In this document: positions 32,601 through 44,317 of the stretch, piece by piece
Position numbering within the stretch: position 1 is the first letter of the stretch
Layout: each line of letters starts with the position of its first letter
NCBI GenBank assembly: GCA_033439265.1
Contig: JAVTVX010000009.1
Span: 4,143,609-4,207,608 of the forward strand
Source of the DNA: Dillenia suffruticosa
Taxonomy: Eukaryota; Streptophyta; Magnoliopsida; Dilleniales; Dilleniaceae
DNA length: 64,000 nt
Direction of reading: 5' to 3'
The notes under the pieces: generated by a model
What the model was told of the DNA's origin: nothing
Database searches by the model: none
The model's input: the letters and a program-made list of their open reading frames with translations, nothing else
Made by a program: the position numbers and the translations under genes

Positions 32601-35600
32601 CCTAATAAGTGTCCTACCACACTACTTTTATGAGAATTTAGATTTGTCTCTTCATTGATCACAGCCCTTTAAATAGGGGAAACTAGGGTGTATAATAAAA
32701 TAGAATTTTACTAAAAATAAATCCCAATTATCATTCCTAATATGAAAGATTTCCAAAACTAAGGTAACTACTAATTGAAAAAATTGATATAAACAAAAAT
32801 AAGAAAGGTACTTTTTTTTTCTAAAATCCTTCTTTTTGATTAATTCCTAAATATTTTTCTAGAGTATTTGTTTCAAATAAATGCATCATGCATGTCATCT
32901 TACTAGGGAAATAGCCAGACCTAGCTAATTGAAGTGATTTTCACCCTTAATGTGAATTTTGCAACCCATTTTGTGTCAAACTACAAGCAACTCTCATAGT
33001 AATGGAATTTATTTATTTGGTTTATTATGCATTATTGGACTTCAAAAGTTTCAGTCCTACAGAGTCCCTAGGGAGTAGCCTTGCTTAATAATGTCATTAC
33101 AAAGTCATCCATCCAACCTCTCATATATTCTCCGTGCCAAATAAACTTCGCTTTCACCAAGTAACTAGCTCAAATTACGGTTCTGTATACCAACTCCATT
33201 TTGAACTACTTGGCATGGAGGTAGTGATTGAGTCCTCAGAGCTAATGGAAATATTTTGGGATGCCTAGGAGTTCAAATCAAGCAATATTTCATAAGATAT
33301 TATCAGGGAAGTTGAAAAAAATACAACATTATAAATAAATTTACCTGAGTGAAATTGAAAACATCCTGTGATCATTGGTTGAAATTGCTGATATGTTTCC
33401 CTTGTTTGTGTAGCAACATCGAAGAGATTATTGCGAAGTTTGCTCAATTAACTCCACAGGAAAGGGCCAAAAGGTATGGCTAATATATTTGAGATTTTTT
33501 CAATTTACTTCTGGCTTAAAAAGATCATCAGTGCAGCTAAATGATCTTTTTTCTGCTTGGAACAGGAAATTGGAGAGTCTTGAGGTAAGATACTATTGCA
33601 GCTTACATTCTCAATTCCATTCCCACTTCCCAACTGCTTCAGTGACAAGTGGTTGAGGTTTAAAAAACAATCATCTTACACTTATATTTGGTTCCCTAGG
33701 CCCTGAAAAAAACCTTTAAGAAGTTGGACCATGATGTAAATATACAAGACTTTCTAGGGGCAAGGTATGTGAATGCACAATAAAAAAGCTTGTGATAATA
33801 TATGTTAATTATATCCTGCAAAGATCTAAGTTGCACAATTTTTTCTCTCTCTCCTTGCAGCTCGCAAACAGTTGAGGTGTGCACTGCTAACCTGTACAAT
33901 CAATTACCTTTGTATTTTTTAGGCAATTTCTTTTATCTATGTAAATGATATGCTCTTGTAATTGCCATGGACAGGAATTAGGAAATCAGGTAAGGTTAAT
34001 GCAAGCACAAGTCGCTGAAGTACATAGGAGGCTAAGGTAAAAATTTGGGGGTTTTTTCCTTTAACACTTGCTACATTTTTTTTGCATGAATTGTAAACGG
34101 ACAATGTAAGTCATTTCTTGTGTTTGTGGTTTTGAGGTGTTTAACATTTTATGGAATCTTGAACATCAACTTCAACTGCTGATGCAATGCCTACTTTTGG
34201 GTGCTTTCTTATCTTTTATGTATGGAATTCTAGCTGTTATGAGTGGACTGTGAACAACTACAACCAATTGATCTTATCCCAAATTAGTTCTTGCTCCATG
34301 TGTGTACTTGGATACCAAAAATTGTGGCAATGTCATTCTGATTTGAGTTAGTTGGTTGGCCTTCAAGATATGCCTTAGATACATTTTTTTTTTTCCTATT
34401 AGAATTATATTATGTTAATGAGCTCACTATATTGGAGAAGATAATTATTTATTGCTACCTTTTGATGTCCACTTCTGCCTTTCATACATGGAGTGCAGAA
34501 TCTACATATATGGTCTAGGCAGGATTATGGATGCATATCTAACATTTGCCGTTTCACATAGTGGCCTGAGACAATAAATGTGACATTTGCTTAGCGATGG
34601 TTAGCCTATGACCAAACAGACACTATGGTTCTCATGTATATTGCAACTGATGTTTGTTATTATCTTTACTTCTTTTTATATGTACATAAACGTATGTCTA
34701 CTAAAAGCTCTTTACTTAGGTTCCTCTTTCCATTGCCTTCCCAGACATCTCATGTTACTGCACATGTGGGCTTAATGGTGGTATGCATTAGCAATGTCCA
34801 ATTGTATTTATCTCTTTTATTGTGCCCCAGCTGTTGGAGTAATCCAGACAAAATTGATAATGTTGAACATCTTCGGCAGATGGAGGACTCCCTGAGGGAA
34901 TCACTTAACCGTATTGGTTTGCATAAGGTATGGATTCCAATGGGCAATCTACACAAGAAAGAACATGCAGTATAAAGCCAAAAAAATTGTTTTATTTTAT
35001 TTTAATTTTTTCATCTTCTACATATCGGGATTGGTAGAATTTTTGTGGCTAGGAAAACATCATAGGTTGGATACTAGATTGATATTCATGTTATAATATA
35101 ACTCTCGCCAAACTTTGACTCACATAGCTACAAAATCAGGAAAAAGAGCAGAGCAATGTTAAAATTGACACATTTCGAGATATTTGACTGATCTGATGAA
35201 TTTGATATGAAATTACTGAAATATTTCAATTTCTTTGTAGGAAAATTTGGAAAAACATCAACTAATGTCACTGGATTGCAGTAACCAGGTAAACTTTAAG
35301 CTGATGTAAAGCTCTGTTTGTGTCTGTGTGCCCATGTGTCCTTTTGGGAGTCCTAATGGATCTTTTCATGCAGTTCCAGAACAGTATGCACTTACCTTTA
35401 ATGATGGGCAGCATGCAAGAAGTTCAGCCTCTAACTTGGATTTCCCATGCTGACACTCAACCTATAATGCTCCCAGAGGAGCCAAATTTTCTGCCTCAGA
35501 GGTTAGTATCTGGAAAATGTCAAAAATTTGTTATGGTAACAAGAGTTCCCTTCGATGTGATAGTTTGCATTAAACTATGGGCAGCCCACTGAAACTTATT

Positions 35601-37794
35601 CTGTATTTCCTCATTAGTGGTGCTTTCACAATGTTTAGGGATATCGACTCGTTCTCTTGCAATGTATATAGGTTCATGATATATTCGATTAGGAGAGCTA
35701 AGAGTGTTTACTACATGCTTGTAATTATCGTATGGATGCCCTTGTGTAGAGAAATGGATTGCACCACCGATGCCACCTTGCCAAGCTTTTCTAGTTACTT
35801 TGGAACTGGAATGAAAGGAGATACTGATTCAGGTCAAGATGCAAATACTTTGGATGATCTTGCTGGATCAGCTTGCTTGAGATTACAACTAAGTGAGCAA
35901 TATCCATACAATCCATATGGTAGTCTAAATTTGCCGGATGACAAGAAATTGAAGTCTGATATGGAGATGAACATGCAACAAAATCCCTTGAATTATCAAG
36001 TTAATGGCAATTTTGAACTATCTAGACCAGTCTACGACAACAGCCATCAAACATGGATGCCTGCATCTGGCCCATGTGCCATTGCAATGTTTGATCAACA
36101 TACGTTTCCCCAGGTGAGCTGTCCTTACCACAATCCATTGTGGTCGTATCAACATTGAAATTGCATGGTAATAGTGGCTGATTTAGTAGTAGTTTGTGTG
36201 CAATTGTTGTGTTGCATCATTCTGTGGTTTTATGCCATGTGGTGGGCTTCTTCGTGATACATAATTGCTATTTCACAAACCATTTTCTTTTCTATGCTAA
36301 ATTTATGTGCACTGTGTTGTTTTATATGAGCCAAGCATACCAACTAAATGTTTGGTTGTATTAAGAGTTGGAACTTCATAGGTTTCTTAGGCCCTCTCAG
36401 GTGTCCAGAAGCATGGCTGCACCTGAACAAGCTTGTCTTGAGGCCTGATCATCACTTTTCTGTATCAAAATTAATCAAAGTAGCTGGTTTTCAAGAAGCC
36501 TAATTACTATGGTCATTAGCCTCATAAAATGATTAAGCACTTCTCTGTGATCTTGGAAATTTCCAAGTCAATAAATTTCTTTAAAACAGTATAAAAATGG
36601 TTGTCTCACATTCAATTAGCTGACCTTGTGACTATAACTTGAGCTGTCTCATTGCGCTCAAGCAAATCCTAATTGGCCTGGTTCTTAGTCTCGCTACTGA
36701 AGAGAAGCTCATACTATCATAGTGCTTGATTAGTAGTCACTACCCTTGTGCAGCTGCCAATAGATTCTGAATTGAGGTTTAATTGTTCGTCCATGGTTCT
36801 TTCTTCAGTTATGAAAATCTTAACGATTTTACCAATTCTTAGTTGGTCTAGTGGCTGGGCACTAGTTCCCTTTAAGCAAGATCTCGGGTTTGAGTTTTGT
36901 GTATGGAGAAAATAGGCATCGGGAGAGTTTTACCTCTCAAGGGTCCAACCTGTCTCGAATTAGATTTAGTTGAGCTTAATGTAATTACTGAATACCGATG
37001 GTTTATAAAAAATAAATAAATAAATCTTAACCATTTTGTTTTCCTCACATTGTGGTCAATAATATCAACTGTCTTCCATTCTTCTCAAGTTCTCCGATCA
37101 GAATGAAAGCACTATTATGTAGAAACTAGTTTCAGTTTGGGTTGATCTTTAAAGACAGATTTACATCAACTCTTTCACTTCTCCAATTATTCAGCTTCTT
37201 TCCATTGTATTTTCACATCTGAAAATTGTTTATCCTGGTTTTCTGTTGTTGGTTTATTTCCTCTTGTCAATGTTTGATATATATTAGGGAACTTGATTCT
37301 TAGCTTCAAAGGTAGTTTTAAAGGCAGAGAGTTGTCGTTGATGTGAACTTATGCCCCCCTTCACAAATGACTAACACTCAGGGTTGCCTAACTAGAACAT
37401 GCAAGCTCAAAGAGGTTGGGCTCCGGCTTTGATACCAAAGAACATGATTCCTATCTTAAAAAATCCTCAAATAACATCAATTAGATATTCAACTAGGAAA
37501 TAGCAACTTGGAGATGGATTTTTACGTCATAGTGTGCTCTGATTCAAGTTGGGATGTCTTAATACTTTATATCCATCCAAATTCAACTTCTGCATTCCCC
37601 TTGTTTCAGCTCCCTCACAAACACCCCTTGGCCTTCGCCTCTCCCCCCTCTCTCCCCCTGCCAAGGGAGGGATCTTTCTTTGCACTAGTTCTGTCTTCTG
37701 TTTACATGCTTACAAATTTGGCTATCATGTGTTCATCCATTGCCTACATTTTGCTGATCTTGAATTCATCTCTTCCTTGCAGCAACCCAACTAA
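29671..37794 (+). CDS. MIKC*-type MADS-box transcription factor, AGL65/AGL30-like
   Basis: Eleven coding exons, read by eye: 29,671-29,855; 33,414-33,473; 33,566-33,584; 33,700-33,764; 33,861-33,876; 33,975-34,036; 34,831-34,927; 35,241-35,288; 35,374-35,501; 35,750-36,113; 37,783-37,794. They sum to 1,056 nt in frame (351 aa). Residues 1-61 are an intact MADS domain ([25 protein letters not shown]). The following part ([34 protein letters not shown]) is the short K-like region split into small exons typical of the MIKC*-P clade. In Arabidopsis this clade (AGL30, AGL65, AGL94) pairs with AGL66/AGL104-type partners to control late pollen genes; that role is inferred from family. All joins use GT-AG. 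Intron 1 (3.56 kb) contains an LTR retrotransposon and intron 10 a SINE. The last exon (QPN stop) is the least certain. It converges on LHCA4. Confidence 0.93.
31016..32897 (-). mobile_element. Gag-only (TR-GAG-like) Ty3-type LTR retrotransposon in intron 1 of the MADS gene
   Basis: Complete 1,882-bp element on the minus strand with 5-bp target duplication TCTTA (31,011-31,015 and 32,898-32,902). 5' LTR 32,510-32,897 (388 bp), 3' LTR 31,016-31,432 (417 bp); the terminal TG/CA is kept except for one change (CG at 31,016 on the plus strand). The primer-binding site for initiator tRNA-Met (TGGTATCAGAGCC) is at 32,506-32,494, and a polypurine tract GGAGGGGAG at 31,444-31,436. The interior is only about 1.08 kb and encodes Gag remnants, no protease, reverse transcriptase or integrase. 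The LTRs have clearly diverged, so the insertion is old. It is antisense to the host gene. Confidence 0.92.
31510..32480 (-). pseudogene. Ty3-type gag remnant
   Basis: The N-terminal part (around 32,470-32,360) reads [14 protein letters not shown], then a stop, then [16 protein letters not shown]. The central retrotransposon-gag domain (32,059-31,715) keeps [17 protein letters not shown] and [14 protein letters not shown]. In another frame near 31,620-31,540, [21 protein letters not shown] is a zinc-knuckle region whose second Cys has become Ser. A stop and at least one frameshift mean no functional Gag. Confidence 0.8.
36114..37782 (+). other. Intron 10 of the MADS gene: content
   Basis: Large intron before a tiny last exon. 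It holds a full-length SINE (36,844-37,024) and, at about 37,380-37,445, a short segment in which GGGCTCCGGCTTTGATACCA resembles the complement of an initiator-tRNA primer-binding site, perhaps a trace of an older LTR element. Nothing else recognised. Confidence 0.5.
36844..37024 (+). mobile_element. tRNA-derived SINE, best-preserved copy
   Basis: Starts TTGGTCTAGTGGCTGGGCAC (A-box-like) and has GGTTTGAGTTT (B-box-like) about 45 bp later, then a family body (GGGAGAGTTTTACCTCTCAA, GAATTAGATTTAGTTGAG, ACCGATGGTTTATAAAA) and an A-rich tail with AAAT repeats. This copy preserves the pol III promoter best and defines the family in the window. Confidence 0.75.
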
Positions 37795-38390
37795 CTGACC
37801 GTCACAACCAAATCCTTCATACTTCTGTACACATCTATTTTGCACGCAGATGCACACATGTTTTTAGACAAAACAGAAGCAGATGCTGATCTTTGCTGAA
37901 TTAGCAGATCAAAAGTTTATATGGTGCATGGGAAATTAACAATCAGGTTAATCGATGCACTTGTTTGTATGATACAAAGTAGTTGTATAGTGAAAAATGA
38001 TATACAAATACATGTTTAATTTTCTCATATTTTTCTTTTTTGGCAACTTGTTACGGGCAGGGGCACCCTTCTGTGATCTGGTTAACCAAACAAAAAGCTG
38101 TATATTAAGCTCCTATGTAGAGGAATTTTTTCTCATTTTTTCATGTATTTTTGGTCTTCATAGGTTTCATTTCCAAATACCCTATGTATCTCTTCATGGT
38201 ATCTTTGTTGGAAGAATGATTTTCAAGTGATAGAAATGAAATCCACTAATTCTGCAAATATGATTCATCTTAGTTCCTCTGTACGATGAAAGGCTGAATG
38301 TTTTACACTGAAAGCTCAAACCTCACTAAAAAACCATTCAGTCATGGTTACATAAGATGTGAAACATACTTTTCTTTTCCATTTTGAAAT

Positions 38391-39444
38391 CTAGTAACCT
38401 CTGAGTGTCTGAACAATTGTGTTATGCCATGGGTCGGAGATATGCTGCAACAGGTTGTCAAATGGTCCCTGACCGGTCACATTGTGTTGCACAATAAATC
38501 CCAAAAATGCCAGCATTGCCAGTCTCCCTGCACAATCCGATCACACAAAACATTAATCTAAAGCCCTCCCAAGAAAATTAATTTTCCTATCGACCAAAAC
38601 CTATATAGCTCAGACAAGGACATGAAACGAACTGAGTAACATATTCATAGTTAATATTATCACTCATTTTTAAAAGTCGTTAATGTACCGTTCGCTAGCT
38701 CTTTCTCCTTGGCCTCGAGGGTTGGGGCGAGGTTGAGAGGATTGAAGATGCCACCAGGGTATCCACACTCATTAGGCGGCAAGCTATACTGCTTGAAAAT
38801 GGGGTCTTGGTTGACACACCCAGGGTTCTTGATGTCTTGCCATCTTCGGATCTCGACGTAGTGGAACAAGATGAACTCTATGACAAAAAGGGTTGATGAA
38901 GAAGCAAAATATTCAGCCTTGCCAGCATCATACCATTTGGGGACATTGATGATGCCTATCTTTGTGAAAACTTCCGGCAATAGCATTCCTACAACACCCA
39001 GCATGGCCCACCTGCCATTCACAAGCTCAGCTTGCACATACCACCTCAAGTTCTCTGGGTCCTCAGCTAGTCCCAATGGATCAAACCCATTATCACCAGG
39101 AAGACTACATTGCCATCGGCATAGATTAGTCAATTGTTCAACATAAAACATATACATACATACCTACATATGAATATTTATGTCAGAATTAATATGGAGT
39201 AGGACTCTCTTTGTTTCATGAAAAATGTGAAATTGAATTACCTTCCATTGAGATAGGCTGGAGAGGCCAAACCCGGTAGCCATTCACCTTTTCTGGCCTC
39301 AACTTTGAAAGAATTGGTTGAAGAAGAGGCTGATTTAACTGAGATTTCTCTGCCTAATTTTCCAGAAGACCCTGTCAAGAACCTTGACTTTGATGAGCAT
39401 GGCCTAAAAACAGCAAGTGAAGCTTGTGTAGGGACTGTGGCCAT
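38391..39444 (-). CDS. LHCA4: Photosystem I chlorophyll a/b-binding protein Lhca4, chloroplastic
   Basis: Three exons on the minus strand: 39,444-39,242, 39,104-38,689 and 38,527-38,391 (756 nt, 251 aa, the usual Lhca4 length), all GT-AG. It encodes an outer antenna protein of photosystem I in the thylakoid membrane, which pairs with Lhca1 and carries low-energy chlorophylls. Visible parts: a Ser/Thr-rich transit peptide to about residue 50, then [11 protein letters not shown]; helix B with [11 protein letters not shown] (94-104), where Asn97 replaces the His found in most antenna proteins and is the ligand linked to red-shifted absorption; helix C with [18 protein letters not shown]; helix A with ELANGRLAML across the exon 2/3 join; and the end [16 protein letters not shown]. 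No damage seen. A paired I-box and CCAAT boxes lie upstream. The gene converges on the MADS gene; the two stop codons are about 600 bp apart. Confidence 0.97.
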
Positions 39445-39640
39445 GTCTTTCCTTGCAGTTCGAAAGAAGAAAATTCGGTCTGTTGGGTATGCTCAAAATG
39501 AATCTTTTGTGCATGCTTTTTGTAATTTATTTTTAGTAGGTGACTTGTGGCCCTCATTTTTTTGGATCAAAGTTGACAATGTGGTTAGCTTGATATTGTT
39601 GATCCAAGGATTGAGATGTCTTGGTGTGTGTGTGGAGTAG

Positions 39641-39671
39641 CCAATGAGGGCTATTGGCCCTTATCCTTATC
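39641..39671 (-). promoter_or_regulatory. I-box pair and CCAAT boxes upstream of LHCA4
   Basis: On the minus strand GATAAG occurs twice in tandem (39,671-39,666 and 39,665-39,660), followed by GGGCCAATAG (CCAAT at 39,657-39,653) and a reverse-oriented CCAAT (39,641-39,645). I-boxes with CCAAT boxes about 200 bp before the ATG are typical of light-responsive antenna-gene promoters. Function is inferred from motif and position. Confidence 0.65.
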
Positions 39672-39837
39672 TTGATTGCCATATCCTTGAATCTATTTCT
39701 TTCTTCTAGTTGGATTGGGACAGATTTTGAGGTCCCATTTGTTTGGCAAGTTGGAGATTTTTCTTTTTCTTTAGGGGGCTATTGAACCGATAAGAATTTG
39801 ACAAGTGCTTGGGAATATTTCATTTAGCCAAGAGATA

Positions 39838-39997
39838 TTAATAATGAAGGTCGATTTCCTTAATTATAGAACTCAAATTCAAATTATAAGAATGATAAAA
39901 TGAGATTTAAGAGAGTCAATCTCTTAATAAGTGTCATAATATTTGGATCGAAATAATCAGATAAAATATGAATATCGATCGATTAAAATAAAAAATA
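39838..39997 (+). mobile_element. tRNA-derived SINE, 5'-eroded copy
   Basis: Family body words in order: CTTAATTATAGAACTCAAAT, AAGAGAGTCAATCTCTTAA, GGATCGAAATAATCAG, ATGAATATCGATCGATTA, then an A-rich tail. Confidence 0.5.
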
Positions 39998-40749
39998 AAA
40001 ATTGTAACGAAGGCCCCGATAGGAATTCACAAAGTTTGCAAGATGCTGGTGTCAAGTCTAGGCGTAAAGATCTTTCATGACCAATTGCTTCTAAGAATTA
40101 GTGTCCAGCCAAATTATAATTATGCCTCCTTTTTAAAACTATTTAAGATTAAGGAGTTTAAAAATTAAAGCTATGTTTTTGGCTATTTCCAGAGAAAAAT
40201 TTAGATGGAAGATATTGAAGCGGTGGAGGTGGTCACTGTTGTAGTTTTGAAATGTCAAATTATGGTAAAAACTCTTGGTTAAGAATATTTAATATTAAGG
40301 ATAGATAAAAATTAAAATCATAGTTTAAATTATTTTTAAGGAAAATTAAGATCGATGATTCAGTACACTTGACTTTTAATTAATACTATTAATGCTATAT
40401 AAAAATATTAATAATATTAATATTATACATATAAAATTGAAACCAAGTTGAAATGGGGGAAGATTTTGCTTTAAAATGTGAAATAATATATCTCTCGAAT
40501 TGTTTGATACAGTTAAAGTAATTGAACTATTAGATTTATGTATGATTTTTTACGCAAAAATTATTAATCTAGTGTTAAATTATATTTACTATATCCAACA
40601 ATTTTAGTTATATTTGCAAAATTCAACATTCATACCAAAAAAAATAGTTTAATTATCAAACATTACACATAAAATAAAATGAATTTGCAAATTTAGTAAT
40701 CTAACATTAGTGTACAATCAGATCAGAGGTCTGATAATGTGCATAAATC

Positions 40750-40965
40750 ATAAATTGTGATAAATTTTGGGGGGACCGAGCCGATTTTCTAAATAAGTCA
40801 TGAATATCTGATAATCATATTGGGTGGATCCGACTAAATTTGGTTCTATCTAAATTGTGGTCTGAAGGGTAAAAATTTTTTCTGATATTTATTTTCTCTA
40901 CGCATAAAATTTAAATTTGAAATGTTATTTAAGGAGATGTGTGTCCGGCCACTAGACCAATTTAG
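40750..40965 (-). mobile_element. tRNA-derived SINE, minus-strand copy
   Basis: Minus strand reads TTGGTCTAGTGGCCGGACAC (A-box-like), a TTTCAAATTTAAATTTTATG segment at the B-box position, then the body and ATCTGAT/AATCGGCTCGG tail region. It matches 36,844-37,024 in order and spacing. Confidence 0.6.
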
Positions 40966-41552
40966 GTGGTGACACGATTATTCTAATAATAAACTCATTT
41001 TCTTATTTCGCTAATTAATGAAAAGAATGATATTCCTTAATAAATCAATTAATTACTAATTCTAAATAATATATATTTACAATACGCCGTATATAATTAA
41101 ATCTCCATCAATAAAATATTTTACACTAATATTTCATTTTCATAAGCGGTTTTACTAAAATTCGTACATAAATTGCGGGAATAGAACTATATATTTTTGT
41201 TCTACATAAAGCCCTTCCATTGCATTTTTTTTTTTTTTTTTTGGTAAGAGACCTTGCATTGCATTTAGCAAACTTCTACATTCAATTTTGTTTTCATGAC
41301 TCCCTGTTGATTTTAAATTGCTTTCTCCTCACTGCCCGTTCAATTAAATATAGTCCCATCGGTAGAAGAACACGTGATGGACATGAGAAACTATGGTGCG
41401 GACAGAAACCTGACTCAGCTGACCAAAAGAATGGGATAAAAATTTTTGAAAACTACTCGGTTTCCATCTTAGAAAATCCATTAACATTGAATATATTAAC
41501 ATATTAGAAAATCTATTCATTATGATGCATCAAAGTAAAGAGATGGACTCAT

Positions 41553-41717
41553 GAACCATCGGTGTAAAGGTGTTAAATCTCTTAATTAAATTTTAAATTT
41601 TAAATTTTGAAATTAAAAATACTGTATTAGGAGAGCTCGCCTCCTAATAGAGTCTAACACCAGATTAGTTGAAATATAATTTCTGATATCGATAGATTCT
41701 ATGGAAAAAAAAAAAAG
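41553..41717 (+). mobile_element. tRNA-derived SINE
   Basis: Body words TCTCTTAATTAAATTTTAAA, GGAGAGCTCGCCTCCTAATA, GAGTCTAACACCAGATTAG, TGAAATATAATTTCTGATAT and an A(12) tail. Promoter part poorly preserved. Confidence 0.6.
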
Positions 41718-43200
41718 TAAATCCAGATGGATCTAGCCAAGGGCCAGCAGGTATCAGGGGACATGGGCCTCATCAACCTAAGCCTGGGATCAAAATTTTT
41801 GGCTGTTAAAGCTGGAGTTGGATGGATTTCAAACAAAAGGCTAACTCGGGATGCCATAGCAAGAGCTGTACCCATCTCATTTTTTGTATTATGACTCTCC
41901 CTTCAGATATGGTCATTTTGTACTCAACTTTTGTATTATGACTCAACTTTTAAAAATACAAAAATTAAGGATACCATTAGATCCAAATCAAAATATTATA
42001 ATTTAGTAATAAAAAGAAGTAAAAGAAAGATAAATGAAAAAAAAATAGAAATGAATAAATTTTAGTTAAGTTTAAAGAGCAGTTAAAAGAGTAGTAAAAT
42101 ATTGTCTGCATATATAACATTAATCCTCTTATTCTTTTCCAACACTTCATGTCTAAAATATTATTTATTTTTTTTTAAAAAAAAAGAAGTCATTACAATG
42201 ATAACACGGTGACAGTATGCATCAAAATGATTTTTCTTCATAAATTATTTTTTAAATTAATTTCTATAAACAAAAGTTTACTAATAATATTCACGATTAA
42301 AACTCGGCTTCCATAAAAGTCATTAAATAATACAATCACCAAAATTTTAATATCTTGCACAATTCTAAATCTTTACAACTTCTTTCGCAGCATGGCTGAT
42401 CATAGTGCAAGCTACTGGATAGACATTTTTCATGAAACAATATTAATTTTTTTCTTATTGTCTTCATCCTCTTGTATTCTCTAGTGTTTTTCCTTCTATA
42501 CTAAAATAAATATTTTTTTATCAATTTTTTTTCCCCTGTAACTCCATTATATATAGTTCACCCCCGCCTGAGCCACGTGACTTGCAAGATTCAACCCGTT
42601 ATCATCCTTATTCGCGTGAAGCTTTCAAGAGGGAGAGAGAAAAGAGAGGAAGCCCGCTCATTCATGTGAAGGCATAAATAATGTGGGGCATGCTCAATGT
42701 ATGAGAGATAGTAGTCCATACAAAGTGATTAGAAGTCCAAACAAAATATTTCATTTCCCAGAAAATCTGTATCTGAAACTTACACAACCCTTAATCCATC
42801 AGAACGATTTCCAATGACACTTGGAAAATTACATTTTGCTTAATACCTAAATTTCTAAGGCAACAACTATAATGTATAATTTTACAATAATACCCAACAA
42901 ATCACCAATCGTTGGATGACAAAAAACACACGAAGAAACCAAATGGGTATTGAATTGGAGGGTGGTAATTTCCCCGTGTCCCACCGCTGCCAAAATTTCT
43001 GCCCTTCTAAAACAGAGCAGAAATCAGAATACCCCAACCCCATATACCATAACCTAATCTCTAGAACGAAAAAGGACTATTTTAAGATAAGCCCTTCTCA
43101 TACCAAAGCCAACCCACAAAAAAGTGACACGACACATATTGACTCATTTATATATTTAGAACTAGCTAATGACTTTATAATATAAAGTTTTGGGACGGCT

Positions 43201-44186
43201 CTAGTGAAATTGCAGACCACTATAGGTTTGCCCAAAGGACCAGCTAGCAGGGGCAACATCATAAGAGACCACAGTTTCGCCATCACTAGTAGTGACCTTG
43301 AACGAGAGGCTTTGACCATCGAGGTATGAATTGCTTTGCCAGTTTTGTCCCCAATTTCTTGACATCGGTTGCCAACCAGTCTTTGAACCTTTGATTGAAA
43401 CTGCTGTGACATCACCTGCTCCTCCAACATTGGTTACTAGGACCAAGTTGAAGTACGAGTGACCATTTATTGTGAATCTTATTCCTCCTTTCTTTTGGCA
43501 AGGTACCCTAAAGTTTACCATAAAATCAAATTAATCCCACTTGAACATAGAAAGGGAAAGAAAAAAAAAATGCTCATGACCCATTAAAGTCAAGTGAAAT
43601 ACGCACCTTCTATAAGAGACAGGAACAATCCCAGCTCTGCGTCGAGCAATTTGTTGGAAGACGGGCTGAGAGAGGTCAAAGTGGCGTAGGGGAGGGTTAC
43701 ACCAACCCCCTGCATCATTTGGAAGGGCATTGTTTGGAGGGCAGAAATTTGTGGCAGTGACCACAATGGAGCCAGGAAGGCACCATTTTGGGTCATCCTT
43801 ACACATTATTTCAAAACAAGCCCCACAGCTCAAACCATTATTGAACAAAGCTGTGCTCAAAGCTGCAGTGCTTGCTCCATAGCCTTGGCTATATAGATTT
43901 CCATACCCACATGCTCCTCCTGCAAAACGGTCACAAATTTTGAAATACAAATCAAATCAATGGGTCTCTCCAGAAAAATGCTCATATACAAAAGTCAATG
44001 ACAGTTTAAAAAAAGTAATTTTTTCCCCTTATAATTCATCAACTTTGTATTGGGCATACCCATAGTGCCAGAAGCATCACCACCACCATAAAAAGTGGCA
44101 TGAGCATCCACCCAACCTTCATCATACCCATAAGCAAGTGAAGCAAGAGAGAGCCAGCCCACCAACAAAAGCCCAAGAAGTGACAT
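43201..44186 (-). CDS. Alpha-expansin (EXPA4-like)
   Basis: Three minus-strand exons: 44,186-44,060, 43,919-43,607 and 43,507-43,201 (747 nt, 248 aa), GT-AG joins. Alpha-expansins are secreted wall-loosening proteins acting without hydrolysis on cellulose-xyloglucan contacts during acid growth. Seen here: a signal peptide of about 20 residues ([20 protein letters not shown]), the double-psi barrel domain beginning [30 protein letters not shown], the cysteines of that domain (46, 74, 77, 82, 89, 102, 116), the alpha-group GWCNPP insertion, the HFD triplet at 122-124, and a C-terminal binding domain with [18 protein letters not shown]. Every expected key residue is present. The N-terminal and core sequence most resemble the EXPA4/6/16 group; paralogue assignment is tentative. 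An IARRRAG segment replaces the common QYRAG-like text. A TATA-like box lies about 125 bp before the ATG. Confidence 0.96.
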
Positions 44187-44308
44187 TTTTCTTATCCTAC
44201 AAAACAACCTGGAGAGAGAGTGTGTTGGGTGTGTGTGAGAGAGAGGGAGAGAGAGTTGGAGAGGCAAAGACTTATGTGACGAGAAAATTGGAAAGGGTGA
44301 GGGTGGGA

Positions 44309-44317
44309 ATAAATAGA
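44309..44317 (-). promoter_or_regulatory. TATA-like box of the expansin gene
   Basis: CTATTTATT on the minus strand, 123 bp before the ATG, followed by a CT-rich leader (GA-rich on the plus strand, 44,206-44,262). Confidence 0.5.

Larger units (their letters stand above)
39998..42900. other. Intergenic between LHCA4 and the expansin gene
   Basis: AT-rich. Holds two SINE copies (listed separately), a T(20) run at 41,226-41,242, and a CACGTG word at 42,574-42,579. No gene recognised; the 95-residue reading frame at 41,220-41,507 begins in the T run and has no family features. Confidence 0.5.

Noticed and set aside
38871..39640. Plus-strand frames of 91 and 111 residues
   Set aside because: Antisense shadows of LHCA4 exons and its promoter.
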